Assembly: GCA_003513495.1 (NCBI GenBank)
Contig: DOPM01000020.1
Coordinates: 226,575-290,574, forward strand
DNA: 64,000 nt
Source of the DNA: Desulfosporosinus sp.
GTDB lineage: Bacteria; Bacillota; Desulfitobacteriia; Desulfitobacteriales; Desulfitobacteriaceae
Reading direction: 5' to 3'
Part shown: piece after piece, positions 35,603-44,686 of the stretch
How positions within the stretch are numbered: the first letter of the stretch is position 1
How the letters are laid out: every line of letters starts with the position of its first letter
Notes under the pieces: model-generated
Seen by the model: only the letters and a program-made list of their open reading frames with translations
What the model was told of the DNA's origin: nothing
Databases searched by the model: none
Translations under genes and position numbers: made by a program

Positions 35603-37291
35603 TTATCTGAGTAATTGCAGTACACCTTGAGGAGCTTGGTTCGCTTGAGCCAGCATCGCTTGAGCGGCTTGGGAAAGGATGTTGTTTTTCTGGAAGTTCA
35701 TCATTTCTTTGGCCATGTCAACATCTCTTATGCGGGACTCGGCGGAGGTTAGATTTTCAGCACTATTATTTAGGTTTGATACAGTATGTTCTAGTCTGTT
35801 CTGCAGGGCACCAAAGTAACTTCTAGACGCTGATACTTTTTTAGTAGCTGTATCAAATGTACTAATAGCTTGCTCTGCCTGAGGTACTGTAGCAACACTT
35901 AAACCTGTCAACCCCAATGCCGTTGTACGCAAATCCTGAGTCTGCATACCAATCGTTTGAGCAGAATTAGCTCCGATGTGGAATGTAATGTTATCACTTG
36001 CAGCACTGGAAGCATTGGCAAAGGACAAAGTAAAGTGAGTATCTACTAGGCCTGTACCCGTTCCGTTAGTAATAGTTTGATCAAGTGTCAAATTGCTATT
36101 GCTACCTTTAGTACCACCATCTGTAATTGCTCCTGATCCCTGAGTGAAATCAGCGCTACCAGTCACGTAGGCTGTAATTTCACCATCTGCGTCATTATTA
36201 AACCAAGTAATGAAGCTACTTACATTCGCGAAATCTGCAAACCCAGTGGTCGAACTTGCCAGTTCTGTTCCTGCAATCGCTTGCGTCGTGTTGGCAAGTG
36301 CCTGATCTAAGGTATCGCCAGCTTCCAGTCTATCGATGATCGCATTGATACCGCCGTCAGTTATTTCATGCAGGACTTTAACTGCTTCGAAAGCAGAGCG
36401 ATAATCCCCGTCAAAAGGATTGACCAAGCTTACGTCATGGTCTGTTACTGCAAAAAGACTGCCGCCCTGAATGGCCATTGCTAGACCTTCAAGAAACCAT
36501 TGCTCATCCGCACTGTTCACGCCGTCTGTGGCAAAGGGCATCTGAGTAAATTGATAGGCGTGGACCATTTCATGAGCAATCAGGGTATCAATGACCCCTT
36601 CGGGCTGCAAATTTCCTGAGCCATCAAAAAACTTGGCCACATTGACACTAAGGGTTAAACTTGCCCCGCCGTTAGAAGTACCCATGGAAGCACCGGTTGT
36701 GGATGCTGCGTCATAATAATACTGTACATTCATGGGACGGTTTCCAGTAGGGTTAGCGATTCCAAGCTGAGTGGTAATAGCCTCCATGCCGTCGTTAATC
36801 CAGCCAGGCAGTTTGCTAGTTAGTTGATCAAGCGACGCCTGAGAAATCCCAGCAAATTCTGAAGTTCCATTTCCTTTTTGGTTTAAGAGCTTTTTAGTGT
36901 TGAATTCAGTACTATTTGCGGTAGAATCAATTTGCGCAAGGATTTGACCCATTTCACTTTGAGCCTTATCCCGGTCATCGTCAGTTAATGCTCCATTGCT
37001 TGCCTGAACAGCCAATTCTCTGCCGCGCTGCAACATATCTTGAATAGCTGAGGCAGCTCCTTCCGCAGTCTGAATTAGGGAAATGGCGTCTTGAGCATTG
37101 CGTGCCGCTTGTCCCAAGCCACGAATTTGCCCTCGCATTTTTTCTGAAATGGCTAGGCCAGCTGCATCGTCTCCTGCCTTATTAATGCGTAGACCTGAAG
37201 AAAGCTTTTCTAGAGATTTTCCAGATTGAATGTTATTAATTGAAAACTGCCGATACGTGTTAAGAGATGCCATATTATGAGAGATGATCAT
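35603..37291 (-). CDS. Flagellin with internal zinc metallopeptidase domain (flagellinolysin type)
   Basis: 562 residues from the ATG at 37291 (MIISHNMASLNTYRQ), behind GGGGTGAGG; an ATG 18 bases upstream lacks a ribosome site. The first 140 and last 90 residues are ordinary flagellin D0/D1 domains. The insert between them contains IAHEMVHAYQF (His240, Glu241, His244) and WFLEGLAMAIQ (Glu268), the HExxH plus downstream Glu of a gluzincin. That matches the flagellinolysin family, in which an active protease is displayed along the filament. A terminator lies in the gap to the main flagellin gene, which is upstream. The C-terminus is nearly the same as that of the main flagellin, so co-assembly is likely. 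Confidence 0.93.
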   Translation of the reverse strand: MIISHNMASLNTYRQFSINNIQSGKSLEKLSSGLRINKAGDDAAGLAISEKMRGQIRGLGQAARNAQDAISLIQTAEGAASAIQDMLQRGRELAVQASNGALTDDDRDKAQSEMGQILAQIDSTANSTEFNTKKLLNQKGNGTSEFAGISQASLDQLTSKLPGWINDGMEAITTQLGIANPTGNRPMNVQYYYDAASTTGASMGTSNGGASLTLSVNVAKFFDGSGNLQPEGVIDTLIAHEMVHAYQFTQMPFATDGVNSADEQWFLEGLAMAIQGGSLFAVTDHDVSLVNPFDGDYRSAFEAVKVLHEITDGGINAIIDRLEAGDTLDQALANTTQAIAGTELASSTTGFADFANVSSFITWFNNDADGEITAYVTGSADFTQGSGAITDGGTKGSNSNLTLDQTITNGTGTGLVDTHFTLSFANASSAASDNITFHIGANSAQTIGMQTQDLRTTALGLTGLSVATVPQAEQAISTFDTATKKVSASRSYFGALQNRLEHTVSNLNNSAENLTSAESRIRDVDMAKEMMNFQKNNILSQAAQAMLAQANQAPQGVLQLLR

Positions 37292-37332
37292 TCTCTGCCT
37301 CACCCCCATTCTGCTCTAATCTTATCATTTAT

Positions 37333-37368
37333 CAAGAAAGGACCCTGAATGCCCAGGGCCCTTTCTGT
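37333..37368 (-). terminator. Terminator between the two flagellin genes
   Basis: On the minus strand AGAAAGGGCCCTG and CAGGGTCCTTTCT pair with one mismatch around GGCATT, followed by TGAT. The short T-run suggests partial read-through into the metallopeptidase flagellin, for which no separate promoter was found. Confidence 0.7.
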
Positions 37369-37385
37369 GTAGATCCAAATAAAGA

Positions 37386-39161
37386 TTAACGGAGCAGTTG
37401 GAGAACACCTTGAGGAGCTTGGTTTGCTTGAGCCAACATTGCTTGAGCGGCTTGGGAAAGGATGTTGTTCTTTTGGAAGTTCATCATTTCTTTGGCCATA
37501 TCTACGTCACGTACACGGGACTCAGCAGCGGTGAGGTTCTCGCTGGAAGTTCCGAGGTTAGCAATAGTGTGTTCTAAGCGGTTTTGGAAAGAACCAAGCT
37601 TGGAACGCTCTGCGGATACATTCTTGATCGCTTCGTCAAGAACTTTGAGAGAATCTTCTGCGCTGTTACGACTCATCATCGCGTTGTTCGTTTTGATATC
37701 AGCAATATTTGTTAAATTACTTGTATTGGTCACATTTTTACCAATAGCAGAAGTACGCATATCATTGATGTCTACATTCATAGTCTGAGCGTTGTTGGCA
37801 CCGATATGCATGCTCAATGTATTGGCGTTATTTATTGTAACATTTGCGTCGTTACCACTAGCACCTAAAGCACCAGTAATATTGTCAGTACCTGCGGTAC
37901 CATTTGCGTCGCCTACAGTAGTATCTGCTGTAGTGAAGCCCCATACCTGAGTGGCAGCCGCTGTAGCTGTATCGATGGTGATGTTGGCTCCATCACCCGT
38001 CGCGGCAGAAGTAAGAGTAAATCTATTTGCACTAAACGTCGCAGTGACACCAGTTTGGTCAGATTTAAGATTGATCATATCCGCAATCTGTGCACCAGTT
38101 TTGCCGGTGACGGCATCGCCAGATTCGATGACAGCTACACCATTAATTGTCAATACGCTAGTATCGTCAGTGGCTGCGACATAATCAGCACTGCTTGTCA
38201 TAGTTGCAGCTGTTGCGGTTCCAGCCACCTCAACGGACAATCCATCAGCAGCATTACCAGCTGAAGATAGAGTTAATACCTTGCCATTTCCAATAGCGGC
38301 TGTTCCATTAATAGTACCTCCTACATCGGTACCTGCGGCATTAACAGCCGCAGCATGACCCAGGTTAGTTTGAGCATTGCCACCATATGTTACAGTAATT
38401 TCAGCTGAACTGCCGTAAGCAGTAGTACGCAGGTTTACACCACCATTATCGCCAATATATGCCTCGACACCCGTAGAATCAGTTTGGTTATTAATTTTGA
38501 GTAAAGCTTGTTGCACGGTGTCAGCAGCAGCAAAATCAATCTGCACGTTGTTTATGGTAATACTGTCGCCAGAATCCAAGCCATTCGCGTTATCAAAAGC
38601 AGCACTAGCTGTCACTGTTCCTTGAGTAGCTTCAGTAGTAACGTCTACAGCATATACACCTGACTTGGTAGCAGAAGTTGTGTCCTTAACTAGTAAAGCA
38701 CCGTCAGCCAAAGTGGTATTATCACTGGTTCTTGTTTGAGATACACTACCGTTAATGAGCTTCTTGGTGTTAAACTCAGTATTATTACCAATACGATCGA
38801 TCTCATCAACTAACTGATTCACTTCTTTTTGAATCTCATTGCGGTCATCAGAAGTCAATGTATCATTAGTTGATTGAACGCCAAGTTCGCGCATACGTTG
38901 AAGAATGCTGTGGGTTTCGGACAGAGCACCTTCAGCAGTTTGGATCATAGAGATACCATCTTGCGCGTTGCGTACTGCTTGGTCTAAGCCGCGAATCTGA
39001 CCACGCATTTTTTCGGAGATTGCAAGACCTGCAGCATCGTCGCCAGCGCGATTAATGCGAAGACCTGAAGAGAGTTTTTCCAGCGACTTAGCACTGTTAA
39101 CGTTGTTGGAGCTCAACTGGCGATATGTGTTTAGGGAAGCCATGTTGTGATTGATAATCAT
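37386..39161 (-). CDS. hag: Major flagellin
   Basis: 591 residues from the ATG at 39161, behind AAGGAGGAATATAAC. D0/D1 signatures are clear: MIINHNMASLNTYRQLSSNN, GLRINRAGDDAAGLAISEKM, and at the end SSENLTAAESRVRDVDMAKE plus NILSQAAQAMLAQANQAPQG. The central 330 residues are Ala/Thr/Gly/Asn-rich surface domains with no protease motif. It forms the filament after FliS-assisted export. A sigma-28 promoter lies at 39285-39311, and the leader has a CsrA-type hairpin at 39190-39201. Confidence 0.96.
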   Translation of the reverse strand: MIINHNMASLNTYRQLSSNNVNSAKSLEKLSSGLRINRAGDDAAGLAISEKMRGQIRGLDQAVRNAQDGISMIQTAEGALSETHSILQRMRELGVQSTNDTLTSDDRNEIQKEVNQLVDEIDRIGNNTEFNTKKLINGSVSQTRTSDNTTLADGALLVKDTTSATKSGVYAVDVTTEATQGTVTASAAFDNANGLDSGDSITINNVQIDFAAADTVQQALLKINNQTDSTGVEAYIGDNGGVNLRTTAYGSSAEITVTYGGNAQTNLGHAAAVNAAGTDVGGTINGTAAIGNGKVLTLSSAGNAADGLSVEVAGTATAATMTSSADYVAATDDTSVLTINGVAVIESGDAVTGKTGAQIADMINLKSDQTGVTATFSANRFTLTSAATGDGANITIDTATAAATQVWGFTTADTTVGDANGTAGTDNITGALGASGNDANVTINNANTLSMHIGANNAQTMNVDINDMRTSAIGKNVTNTSNLTNIADIKTNNAMMSRNSAEDSLKVLDEAIKNVSAERSKLGSFQNRLEHTIANLGTSSENLTAAESRVRDVDMAKEMMNFQKNNILSQAAQAMLAQANQAPQGVLQLLR

Positions 39162-39168
39162 GTTATAT

Positions 39169-39201
39169 TCCTCCTTGATTTTTATGCCAGGCATCCTTGC
39201 C
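39169..39201 (-). promoter_or_regulatory. Candidate CsrA-binding leader of the flagellin mRNA
   Basis: In the mRNA, GGCA-AGGA-TGCC (39190-39201) is a hairpin whose loop is AGGA, the standard CsrA target, and the ribosome site AAGGAGGA (39169-39176) holds a second GGA. csrA and its antagonist fliW are at 43390-44083. This layout resembles the two-site control of hag in Bacillus subtilis. Confidence 0.6.
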
Positions 39202-39284
39202 CGTGCATTTCTTGCAGGTTCAGAAACACTCCACCCTCCGGCCGGTTGGGGTGAAGGTGAACTACTATAGCCCGCTTACTTTAT

Positions 39285-39311
39285 ATATCGAAGCTTACGA
39301 GATTTACTTTA
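39285..39311 (-). promoter_or_regulatory. Sigma-28-type promoter of the major flagellin
   Basis: On the minus strand TAAAGTAA, 11 bases, then TTCGATAT. The distance to the start codon leaves a leader of about 115 bases. Confidence 0.8.
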
Positions 39312-39403
39312 GGGCAAATAATACCTTATTCCCATGTTTAATATCAAATTGGTAGTTAATTCTTCTAAATGCTTTGATTTTCACTTGAATTACAAATTGG
39401 ATT

Positions 39404-39446
39404 ATAAAAAGAACCTTAATGAAAATTAGTCTTCATTCGGGTTCTT
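39404..39446 (-). terminator. Terminator after the third flaG gene
   Basis: On the minus strand AAGAACC pairs with GGTTCTT, and inner AATGAA with TTCATT, followed by TTTTATAA. It lies about 65 bases after the gene and isolates it from the flagellin. Confidence 0.8.
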
Positions 39447-39509
39447 AATAAAACAACGTCATTATTCTATATGCTTGACAAATTATCATATTGGCTCATT
39501 CAGAAGAGA

Positions 39510-39884
39510 TTAGACTTTCTTATCTAGTAACACTCCAATATAATCACTAATAGCAGCTAATGTATCTAGTAATTCATGGGGAGGAAATTCCTTAATTACT
39601 CGCTGGTCTTTGGAATCAACGACTTGAACAATTATACGATTAGTCTTCTCATGTATTTCAAACTTAAGATCAGTGTTAATCGTTGCCATGAACTTATTTA
39701 AACCATCAGTTATTTGACTAATTTCATCTCTTTTAAACTCTTTGACATCCTTGTTTGTTTGCATTTGATCCTGAACCGCTCCATCCTTAGGTTCGATTAT
39801 AGCCTCTTCCGCTGGCGAAACAACAAAAGATTTCGATGAAAAACTGGGCACAAAGACAGGCACTTTTCCAGTATTAATATCCAT
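39510..39884 (-). CDS. flaG: FlaG-family flagellar protein (copy 3)
   Basis: 124 residues. It carries the FlaG pattern ISQITDGLNKFMATINTDLK, then FEIHEKTNRIIVQVVD, QRVIKEFPPHELLDTLAAIS and a final GVLLDKKV. It has its own sigma-28 promoter at 39923-39950 and its own terminator, so it is a separate transcription unit just upstream of the main flagellin. Its first 50 residues are not conserved with copy 1. Confidence 0.9.
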   Translation of the reverse strand: MDINTGKVPVFVPSFSSKSFVVSPAEEAIIEPKDGAVQDQMQTNKDVKEFKRDEISQITDGLNKFMATINTDLKFEIHEKTNRIIVQVVDSKDQRVIKEFPPHELLDTLAAISDYIGVLLDKKV

Positions 39885-39922
39885 TTTGCTACACCTCGTT
39901 TATCTAGTCACTTCTAATTGAT

Positions 39923-39950
39923 TTATCGTATAAAATATATATTATCTTTA
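39923..39950 (-). promoter_or_regulatory. Sigma-28-type promoter of the third flaG gene
   Basis: On the minus strand TAAAGATA, 12 bases, then TACGATAA, about 40 bases before the start. Confidence 0.65.
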
Positions 39951-40438
39951 ATAGATTTTTTTCTTGGTTAAGAAAACTGAGACTGCGCCTGGGTCATTTT
40001 ATCGTTTATTCTTTATTCGATATTCGATATTCGGGGACCTGTGCCTGACACCAACTTATCCCCAACTTATCCACTTATTGTTTAGCTTGTGAAAACTAGG
40101 GTTCTGCTGAAGTCAAGCCATAATTACTGACCTTCATTTAGAACAAGGATCATGGAACCTCTCCTTTCTCCAATGGATACGACATTTTTAATTGACTTGA
40201 GTCTTACGCCCTCTTCAAGAGATAAACGACAGAAATGCTCCGGTCAAAAGACTCGGAAGTTTGTCTTTTGGGTAATCCTGTTTTCTCGTGGGGTATATCA
40301 ATCGACACCATTAAGGAATCCCTGGAAACCAGTTGAAGGCGTTCTGTCATGACTAACATCTAGGCGTTAATGTGCTTGAGACTTACCTCGACGTGAATAC
40401 CATTATATGCCAAAATCGTTTACGGAGGTGGCTTCCAG
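39951..40438. other. Intergenic stretch upstream of the Uma2 gene
   Basis: About 490 bases with no supported gene. A 66-codon plus-strand frame at 40152-40352 has no recognisable content. The segment holds short TATTCGA repeats at 40010-40034, and GGACCTGTGCCTGACACC (40037-40054), a phrase often seen in dispersed repeats near small transposases in Clostridia (memory, not searched). Confidence 0.5.
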
Positions 40439-41044
40439 ATGGGACAAGAATTCAAAGAGAGTTCTTGTTCGAAGCAGTATGGTATGACCAAATATTCATA
40501 TGCCTACTATCTGACCTGGCCAGAGGATAATTCTGTTGAGCTGATTGAAGGAATTGCCTATGCCATGACACCGGCACCAGCTAGGATCCACCAGAAAATT
40601 GTCGCCGAACTCCTCCGTCAGATTTCCAATTACCTAGTGGGCAAGTCTTGTGAGGTTTATACGGCTCCCTTTGACGTAAGACTCACGGATCCAGATGCAT
40701 CGGATGAGGAAATAGAGAATGTTGTTCAACCCGATATAGCTATCATTTGCGATAGGGAAAATTTGGATAATAAAGGGTGTAAGGGGAGCCCTTACGTAAT
40801 TATAGAAGTTGTATCCCCTGATAGTGTCCCTTTGGATTACATAAAAAAGCTAAACGTGTATGAGAAACATTCTGTTAAGGAGTACTGGATTATTCATCCC
40901 ATCGATAAGATTATTATGGTCTATACCCTTGAGGAAAAAGGAAAGTATTCTAGACCATCTGTATATCCATTCGGTGAGGAGATAAAAATAGAGATATTCG
41001 AGGATTTAGTCGTCTCGCTTGGTCATTTGGTTAAAGAACTGTAA
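40439..41044 (+). CDS. Uma2-family (DUF820) putative restriction-like nuclease
   Basis: 201 residues; GGAGGTGG precedes the ATG. The Uma2 pattern is complete: DNSVELIEGIAYAMTPAPAR, IHQKIVAELLRQISNYLVG, then VQPDIAIICDRENLD and SPYVIIEVVSPDSVPLDYIK with LNVYEKHSVKEYWIIHP. The Asp of QPDIA and the Glu of IIEVVS are the PD-(D/E)xK-like acidic pair; a Lys follows in DYIKKL. Cellular role of the family is unknown. It lies alone on the plus strand between two flagellar blocks and looks like an acquired gene. Confidence 0.88.
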   Translation: MGQEFKESSCSKQYGMTKYSYAYYLTWPEDNSVELIEGIAYAMTPAPARIHQKIVAELLRQISNYLVGKSCEVYTAPFDVRLTDPDASDEEIENVVQPDIAIICDRENLDNKGCKGSPYVIIEVVSPDSVPLDYIKKLNVYEKHSVKEYWIIHPIDKIIMVYTLEEKGKYSRPSVYPFGEEIKIEIFEDLVVSLGHLVKEL

Positions 41045-41072
41045 TAAATAATGCCATCGATTGCCGGTAAAA

Positions 41073-41106
41073 CAGGCCTTGGAGAGTGATGTTTCTCCAA
41101 GGCCTG
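41073..41106. terminator. Bidirectional terminator between the Uma2 gene and the receptor gene
   Basis: CAGGCCTTGGAGA and TCTCCAAGGCCTG form a perfect 13-bp stem with an 8-base loop, followed by TATATTTT on the plus strand. It ends both converging genes. Confidence 0.85.
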
Positions 41107-41168
41107 TATATTTTCAGGGAATTAGATAAGGTTCATGAGACTCCTCAATTTTAAGCTTCTTAAAAATC

Positions 41169-43097
41169 TCAAACTAAAAACCTACTACTCAAATCCTTTA
41201 ATCTCTGTGCCATTTCATCAAGCCCGCTAATCGAACCCGCAACTTCTTGAACCGATGCCGACTGTTCTTGGGTTGCTGCAGCAATATTTTGGGCACTATT
41301 GGCTACTTGTACTGCATTCTCTTCAGCTTCCATGATAGACTTAACGACCTCTTCACTTTCAACGGCTAATTGCTTTGTTTCAGTGGTGATATTTTTTGCT
41401 TTATCAGTTACTGACAAGGCAGCTTGTTGAATCTCAATAAAGGATTGTCCAGCGCTTTTAACAAGTTGCGCTCCTTCGGCAATGGCATTTGCTTCGTCTG
41501 AGATCGATTTTGTGACCTTTTCAGTTCCATTCTGAATCTCAAAAACGATTGTTTTAATTTCATTGGTGGCTTCTGTAGCACCTTCAGCTAGTTTTCGTAC
41601 TTCTTCTGCCACGACTGAAAATCCCCGACCGTTCTCACCTGCTCTTGCGGCTTCTATTGCGGCATTCAAGGCTAAGAGATTGGTTTGTGCAGCTATTGCA
41701 GTGATTACTTCTGTGATTTGGCCAACTTTCTGAGAATTACCTTCAAGTTGAACGACTTCAATCTCCATAGCCTTGGATTGATTTATAAGCGTATCCATCT
41801 GACTAACAGCAGACTCTATCTCCTGAACACCAGATTCCGCTCGTTGAGCAGTATGACTCGCCAGTTCATAGACATCTAACGAATGGACGGAAATTTCTTG
41901 AATACCCTCAGACATCCTTTTGATTGAGTCCGCAGTAAGCTTGGTGTTAGATTGAACATTTTGAACCATCGTCGCCACTTCTTGGACGCCTTGTGTAATT
42001 TCTTCGCTAGCCCTGGCCAAATAGTCAATGTTTGTGGAGAACCTTCCTGTGGAGAGTGCTAATTCCTCAGAGCTAGTATTTGTACCCTGTATATAGGCCC
42101 TCAATCCAGCGACCATTCCGTTGTAAGCCTTTAGCATTTCTCCAATTTCACCTTCAGAGTCCACTTTGTGTTCATGCCTAAAATCTCCCGCTGTCACTTC
42201 TTTTAAAAGTTGAGCCGTTAATACAATTGGTTTAATTAATGATGCAGCAGTAATGCGCCCTATAAAAATTGCCAATATAATACTCGCAATTAGGATCACG
42301 ATTGTTACTTTTAATAAATTATTCCTTGCCGCCATACTGGCATTTGCCGTTATAGTAACAGCCAGTTGTCCGATTTCCGTATTATTAATGTCGGTAAATG
42401 GTGCATAGCTTGTTAGAAAAGGCACACCTTTCTCGTTAGTTTGTAATACTGAACCATTAATTCCTGCCCCCGGAAGAACGTCGTTAGTCGAAAAATTGTC
42501 CCCACTTTTCGCTAGTACAGTAATATCTGCTCCAGTCAACTGTTTGACCATTCCTATTTGATCCTTGGTTAGGTATTGGCCAAATACTAAATAGCCAACT
42601 TTTTCACCAGCACCTTTGTTTTGAAGCACTTGAGCCACACCTACAAAGGCTAATCCATTCTGTGCCTGATACACTCCAGATAGAATCTTCTCTCCTGCTT
42701 GGGCTCTTATAAGTAAGGGATGTTTACTCAAATCGCCTGAATAACTCTCTTTTCCAAATGAATTTAGGACTGTTCCAGTCGCATCCATACTCAGTCCGAA
42801 GTCAACAGCAAAATCATCCGCGGCAATATTAACATTCTCGATAATCCAGTCGACATCATTTGCTTGGAATGCTATGTAGGAGTCGTCCCAAAAGCCATAA
42901 GTCTTCACTGCCTGCTCCATATTTTGCCCAATAACAGCCATTGAATTAACAGCTGCTTGTGTAGCAAATGTTGCTTGTTCGTGCTCGGTCTTCGATAAAT
43001 CGTTGTTTACTGCCCAATAAGTAACCCCTCCACCGATTAACACCGGAACTAAGGCAAAGGAAATTAAAATTACCAGAATTCTTACTCTTACTGACAC
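41169..43097 (-). CDS. Methyl-accepting chemotaxis protein with CHASE4-like sensor
   Basis: 642 residues. TM1 at about residues 7-30, an extracellular domain with [20 protein letters not shown] (typical of CHASE4), TM2 at about 258-283, HAMP with [20 protein letters not shown], then the signalling domain. Its tip reads [20 protein letters not shown]. It would sense an unknown extracellular ligand and control CheA through CheW. A candidate sigma-28 promoter is at 43181-43208. No pentapeptide tether for CheR is seen at the C-terminus (ending DLSSRFLV). Confidence 0.93.
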   Translation of the reverse strand: MSVRVRILVILISFALVPVLIGGGVTYWAVNNDLSKTEHEQATFATQAAVNSMAVIGQNMEQAVKTYGFWDDSYIAFQANDVDWIIENVNIAADDFAVDFGLSMDATGTVLNSFGKESYSGDLSKHPLLIRAQAGEKILSGVYQAQNGLAFVGVAQVLQNKGAGEKVGYLVFGQYLTKDQIGMVKQLTGADITVLAKSGDNFSTNDVLPGAGINGSVLQTNEKGVPFLTSYAPFTDINNTEIGQLAVTITANASMAARNNLLKVTIVILIASIILAIFIGRITAASLIKPIVLTAQLLKEVTAGDFRHEHKVDSEGEIGEMLKAYNGMVAGLRAYIQGTNTSSEELALSTGRFSTNIDYLARASEEITQGVQEVATMVQNVQSNTKLTADSIKRMSEGIQEISVHSLDVYELASHTAQRAESGVQEIESAVSQMDTLINQSKAMEIEVVQLEGNSQKVGQITEVITAIAAQTNLLALNAAIEAARAGENGRGFSVVAEEVRKLAEGATEATNEIKTIVFEIQNGTEKVTKSISDEANAIAEGAQLVKSAGQSFIEIQQAALSVTDKAKNITTETKQLAVESEEVVKSIMEAEENAVQVANSAQNIAAATQEQSASVQEVAGSISGLDEMAQRLKDLSSRFLV

Positions 43098-43180
43098 CTT
43101 TTTACCTCGCTTTGGTCAATTTCACCTATTCTAGTTTTAATTAAGACTCATATTTGACTTACCTCAAAGAACGCAACTTA

Positions 43181-43208
43181 TTATCGACAATACTCCTTTC
43201 AAAATGGG
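43181..43208 (-). promoter_or_regulatory. Possible sigma-28 promoter of the chemoreceptor gene
   Basis: The minus strand has a good -10, GTCGATAA, with CCCATTTT 12 bases before it. The -35 is poor, so this rests on the -10 and the expected regulon. Confidence 0.35.
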
Positions 43209-43326
43209 TTTGTTTTCCTAGGTGTACAGATTTTCGCTACAGAAGACCATTTTTCCTTTTAATTTTATAAATCTTATTAAATTCTTCACAAAACAACTTG
43301 AAGACAATTGCAAAGAAATCGAGTTC

Positions 43327-43379
43327 AAAAAATCATCCTGTAACAACCAATAGTAATTGACGTTACAGAATGATTTTTA
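43327..43379 (-). terminator. Terminator after csrA
   Basis: On the minus strand AAAAATCATTCTGTAAC pairs with GTTACAGGATGATTTTTT around a 17-base loop. It starts about 10 bases after the csrA stop and ends the flgM-csrA unit. Confidence 0.85.
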
Positions 43380-43389
43380 TTCTTGACCT

Positions 43390-43623
43390 TTACTTTTTAA
43401 TTTGCAATGTCTTTAGTATATCCAGCTCACCTAAATCGTTGGGAACAGCTGCTTGTCTGTTCTCTGCCGCAATAGCATCATAAATCTCACCACGATAGAT
43501 CTTAATCTCTTTAGGAGCCTCAATGGTTATACGAATATTATCCCCTTTGATGCCTACCACTGTCACGACAATATTATCACCAATGACGATTCGCTCGCCT
43601 ACTTTGCGGGTCAGTGCTAACAT
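43390..43623 (-). CDS. csrA: Carbon storage regulator CsrA
   Basis: 77 residues. MLALTRKVGERIVIGDNIVV, then VGIKGDNIRITIEAPKEIKI and YRGEIYDAI are the CsrA fold with RNA-contact residues at both edges. CsrA represses flagellin translation by binding GGA hairpins; FliW from the previous gene relieves this. It lies one base after fliW and carries a slightly extended C-terminus. Confidence 0.97.
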   Translation of the reverse strand: MLALTRKVGERIVIGDNIVVTVVGIKGDNIRITIEAPKEIKIYRGEIYDAIAAENRQAAVPNDLGELDILKTLQIKK

Positions 43624-43624
43624 A

Positions 43625-44083
43625 TTACTTTCCCCCTTTGACAGCCTCTTGTGGTAAGCCGTCAGGAAACAGTTTGTGACAGATAGAATACTCCGTCTTG
43701 TCTAGTATAACCTGCCTACCCCTACGATTAACCCCATTCAAAACTAGCGGTGCCAGTAAGTTTACCGTCATATCGGCAAGCTTTCCTTTCATACTGGCAA
43801 TCAAGAAAACTTGAGGCGGATTTTCCTGGGACAGTTCTAGTTCTTTGGCAATCTCATCATCCATATTAAATTCGTAATCCTTAAAAAACACAAAAGGATC
43901 GACTAGTATGAAGGTCAAATCAGCCTCCGTTGTCGACTGTAAAAAAGAAAAAGGACTTTCGGTATCATGTAGAATATATGCGAAGCTCTTTTCCTCTGGA
44001 AAACCAGGGATTCCATAGGGGAAGTTAAATAATTGCTCTTCTGCGACATCCAGTTCACCAAATCTAGTTGACTCTATTATCAT
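43625..44083 (-). CDS. fliW: Flagellar assembly factor FliW
   Basis: 152 residues from the ATG at 44083 (MIIESTRFGELDVAEEQLFN), behind CAGGAGGCAATGTA; an earlier ATG eight codons upstream is less likely. Family motifs FPYGIPGFPEEKSFAYI and FILVDPFVFFKDYEFNM are clear. FliW binds flagellin and CsrA, linking export to translation. It precedes csrA as in Bacillus. Confidence 0.96.
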   Translation of the reverse strand: MIIESTRFGELDVAEEQLFNFPYGIPGFPEEKSFAYILHDTESPFSFLQSTTEADLTFILVDPFVFFKDYEFNMDDEIAKELELSQENPPQVFLIASMKGKLADMTVNLLAPLVLNGVNRRGRQVILDKTEYSICHKLFPDGLPQEAVKGGK

Positions 44084-44103
44084 TACATTGCCTCCTGAGG
44101 GGT

Positions 44104-44652
44104 TCATACTTTAACATCGACGGTTGAAAACTGAATACTTGGGTATTGAAGGACTTGAATATCGACCTTCCCATGCTGGTAGTCGCCTTGAACTTTGCCG
44201 GGCTGAACAGAAAAATCTACTTTTCCAGCACTAGCATTAATCTTAGCTGGATTCGCCTGATAATGTATCTTAGGGGCAGCGATAGGAGCCCAGGTGATAT
44301 CTGGAACCTCACCTATACTAGCATTAAACGCCAAGTTGGCAATCACATTTGACTTAGTCTCAAACCGAGCCATTTGGTTGCCTTCTTCCACAATCCGGGC
44401 AATGGTATCCATAGCCGTTTGTCTGCCGAGGGCAGCATTATCTCGAGCAAAGTCAGCGATATTCTTAAGCCCGATGGAATAACGAAAAGGAGTGTGATCA
44501 ATCGTCAACTCCCCTTTAGGCTGCCTAATCTCCAACGTCGCCGGCGTCCTCTCCATCTCCACCTTAGGTGGAGTAGACTGCAAATTCAACTTCGCATTTT
44601 GTGTATTATAATTCAACCGAATCGGCTGAGTACTAATATTTATCCGAAGCAT
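44104..44652 (-). CDS. YviE-like protein (DUF6470 type)
   Basis: 182 residues. It begins MLRINISTQPIRLNYNTQNA and consists of beta-strand-like repeats of short charged segments, with IGLKNIADFARDNAALGRQT in the middle and KVDFSVQPGKVQGDYQHGKV near the end. Position between flgL and fliW matches yviE in Bacillus subtilis. The function is unknown. The 215-base palindromic element upstream separates it from flgL. Confidence 0.85.
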   Translation of the reverse strand: MLRINISTQPIRLNYNTQNAKLNLQSTPPKVEMERTPATLEIRQPKGELTIDHTPFRYSIGLKNIADFARDNAALGRQTAMDTIARIVEEGNQMARFETKSNVIANLAFNASIGEVPDITWAPIAAPKIHYQANPAKINASAGKVDFSVQPGKVQGDYQHGKVDIQVLQYPSIQFSTVDVKV

Positions 44653-44686
44653 GGAATAACTCCCTTCTCCGTTCCTCTTTACCTAA

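Noticed and set aside
40055..40080. TTATCC repeats resembling DnaA boxes
   Set aside because: Only two imperfect copies and no origin genes or AT-rich unwinding region nearby.
40152..40352. 66-codon plus-strand frame ahead of the Uma2 gene
   Set aside because: No recognisable domain and no convincing ribosome site; considered as a transposase remnant but nothing in it supports that.
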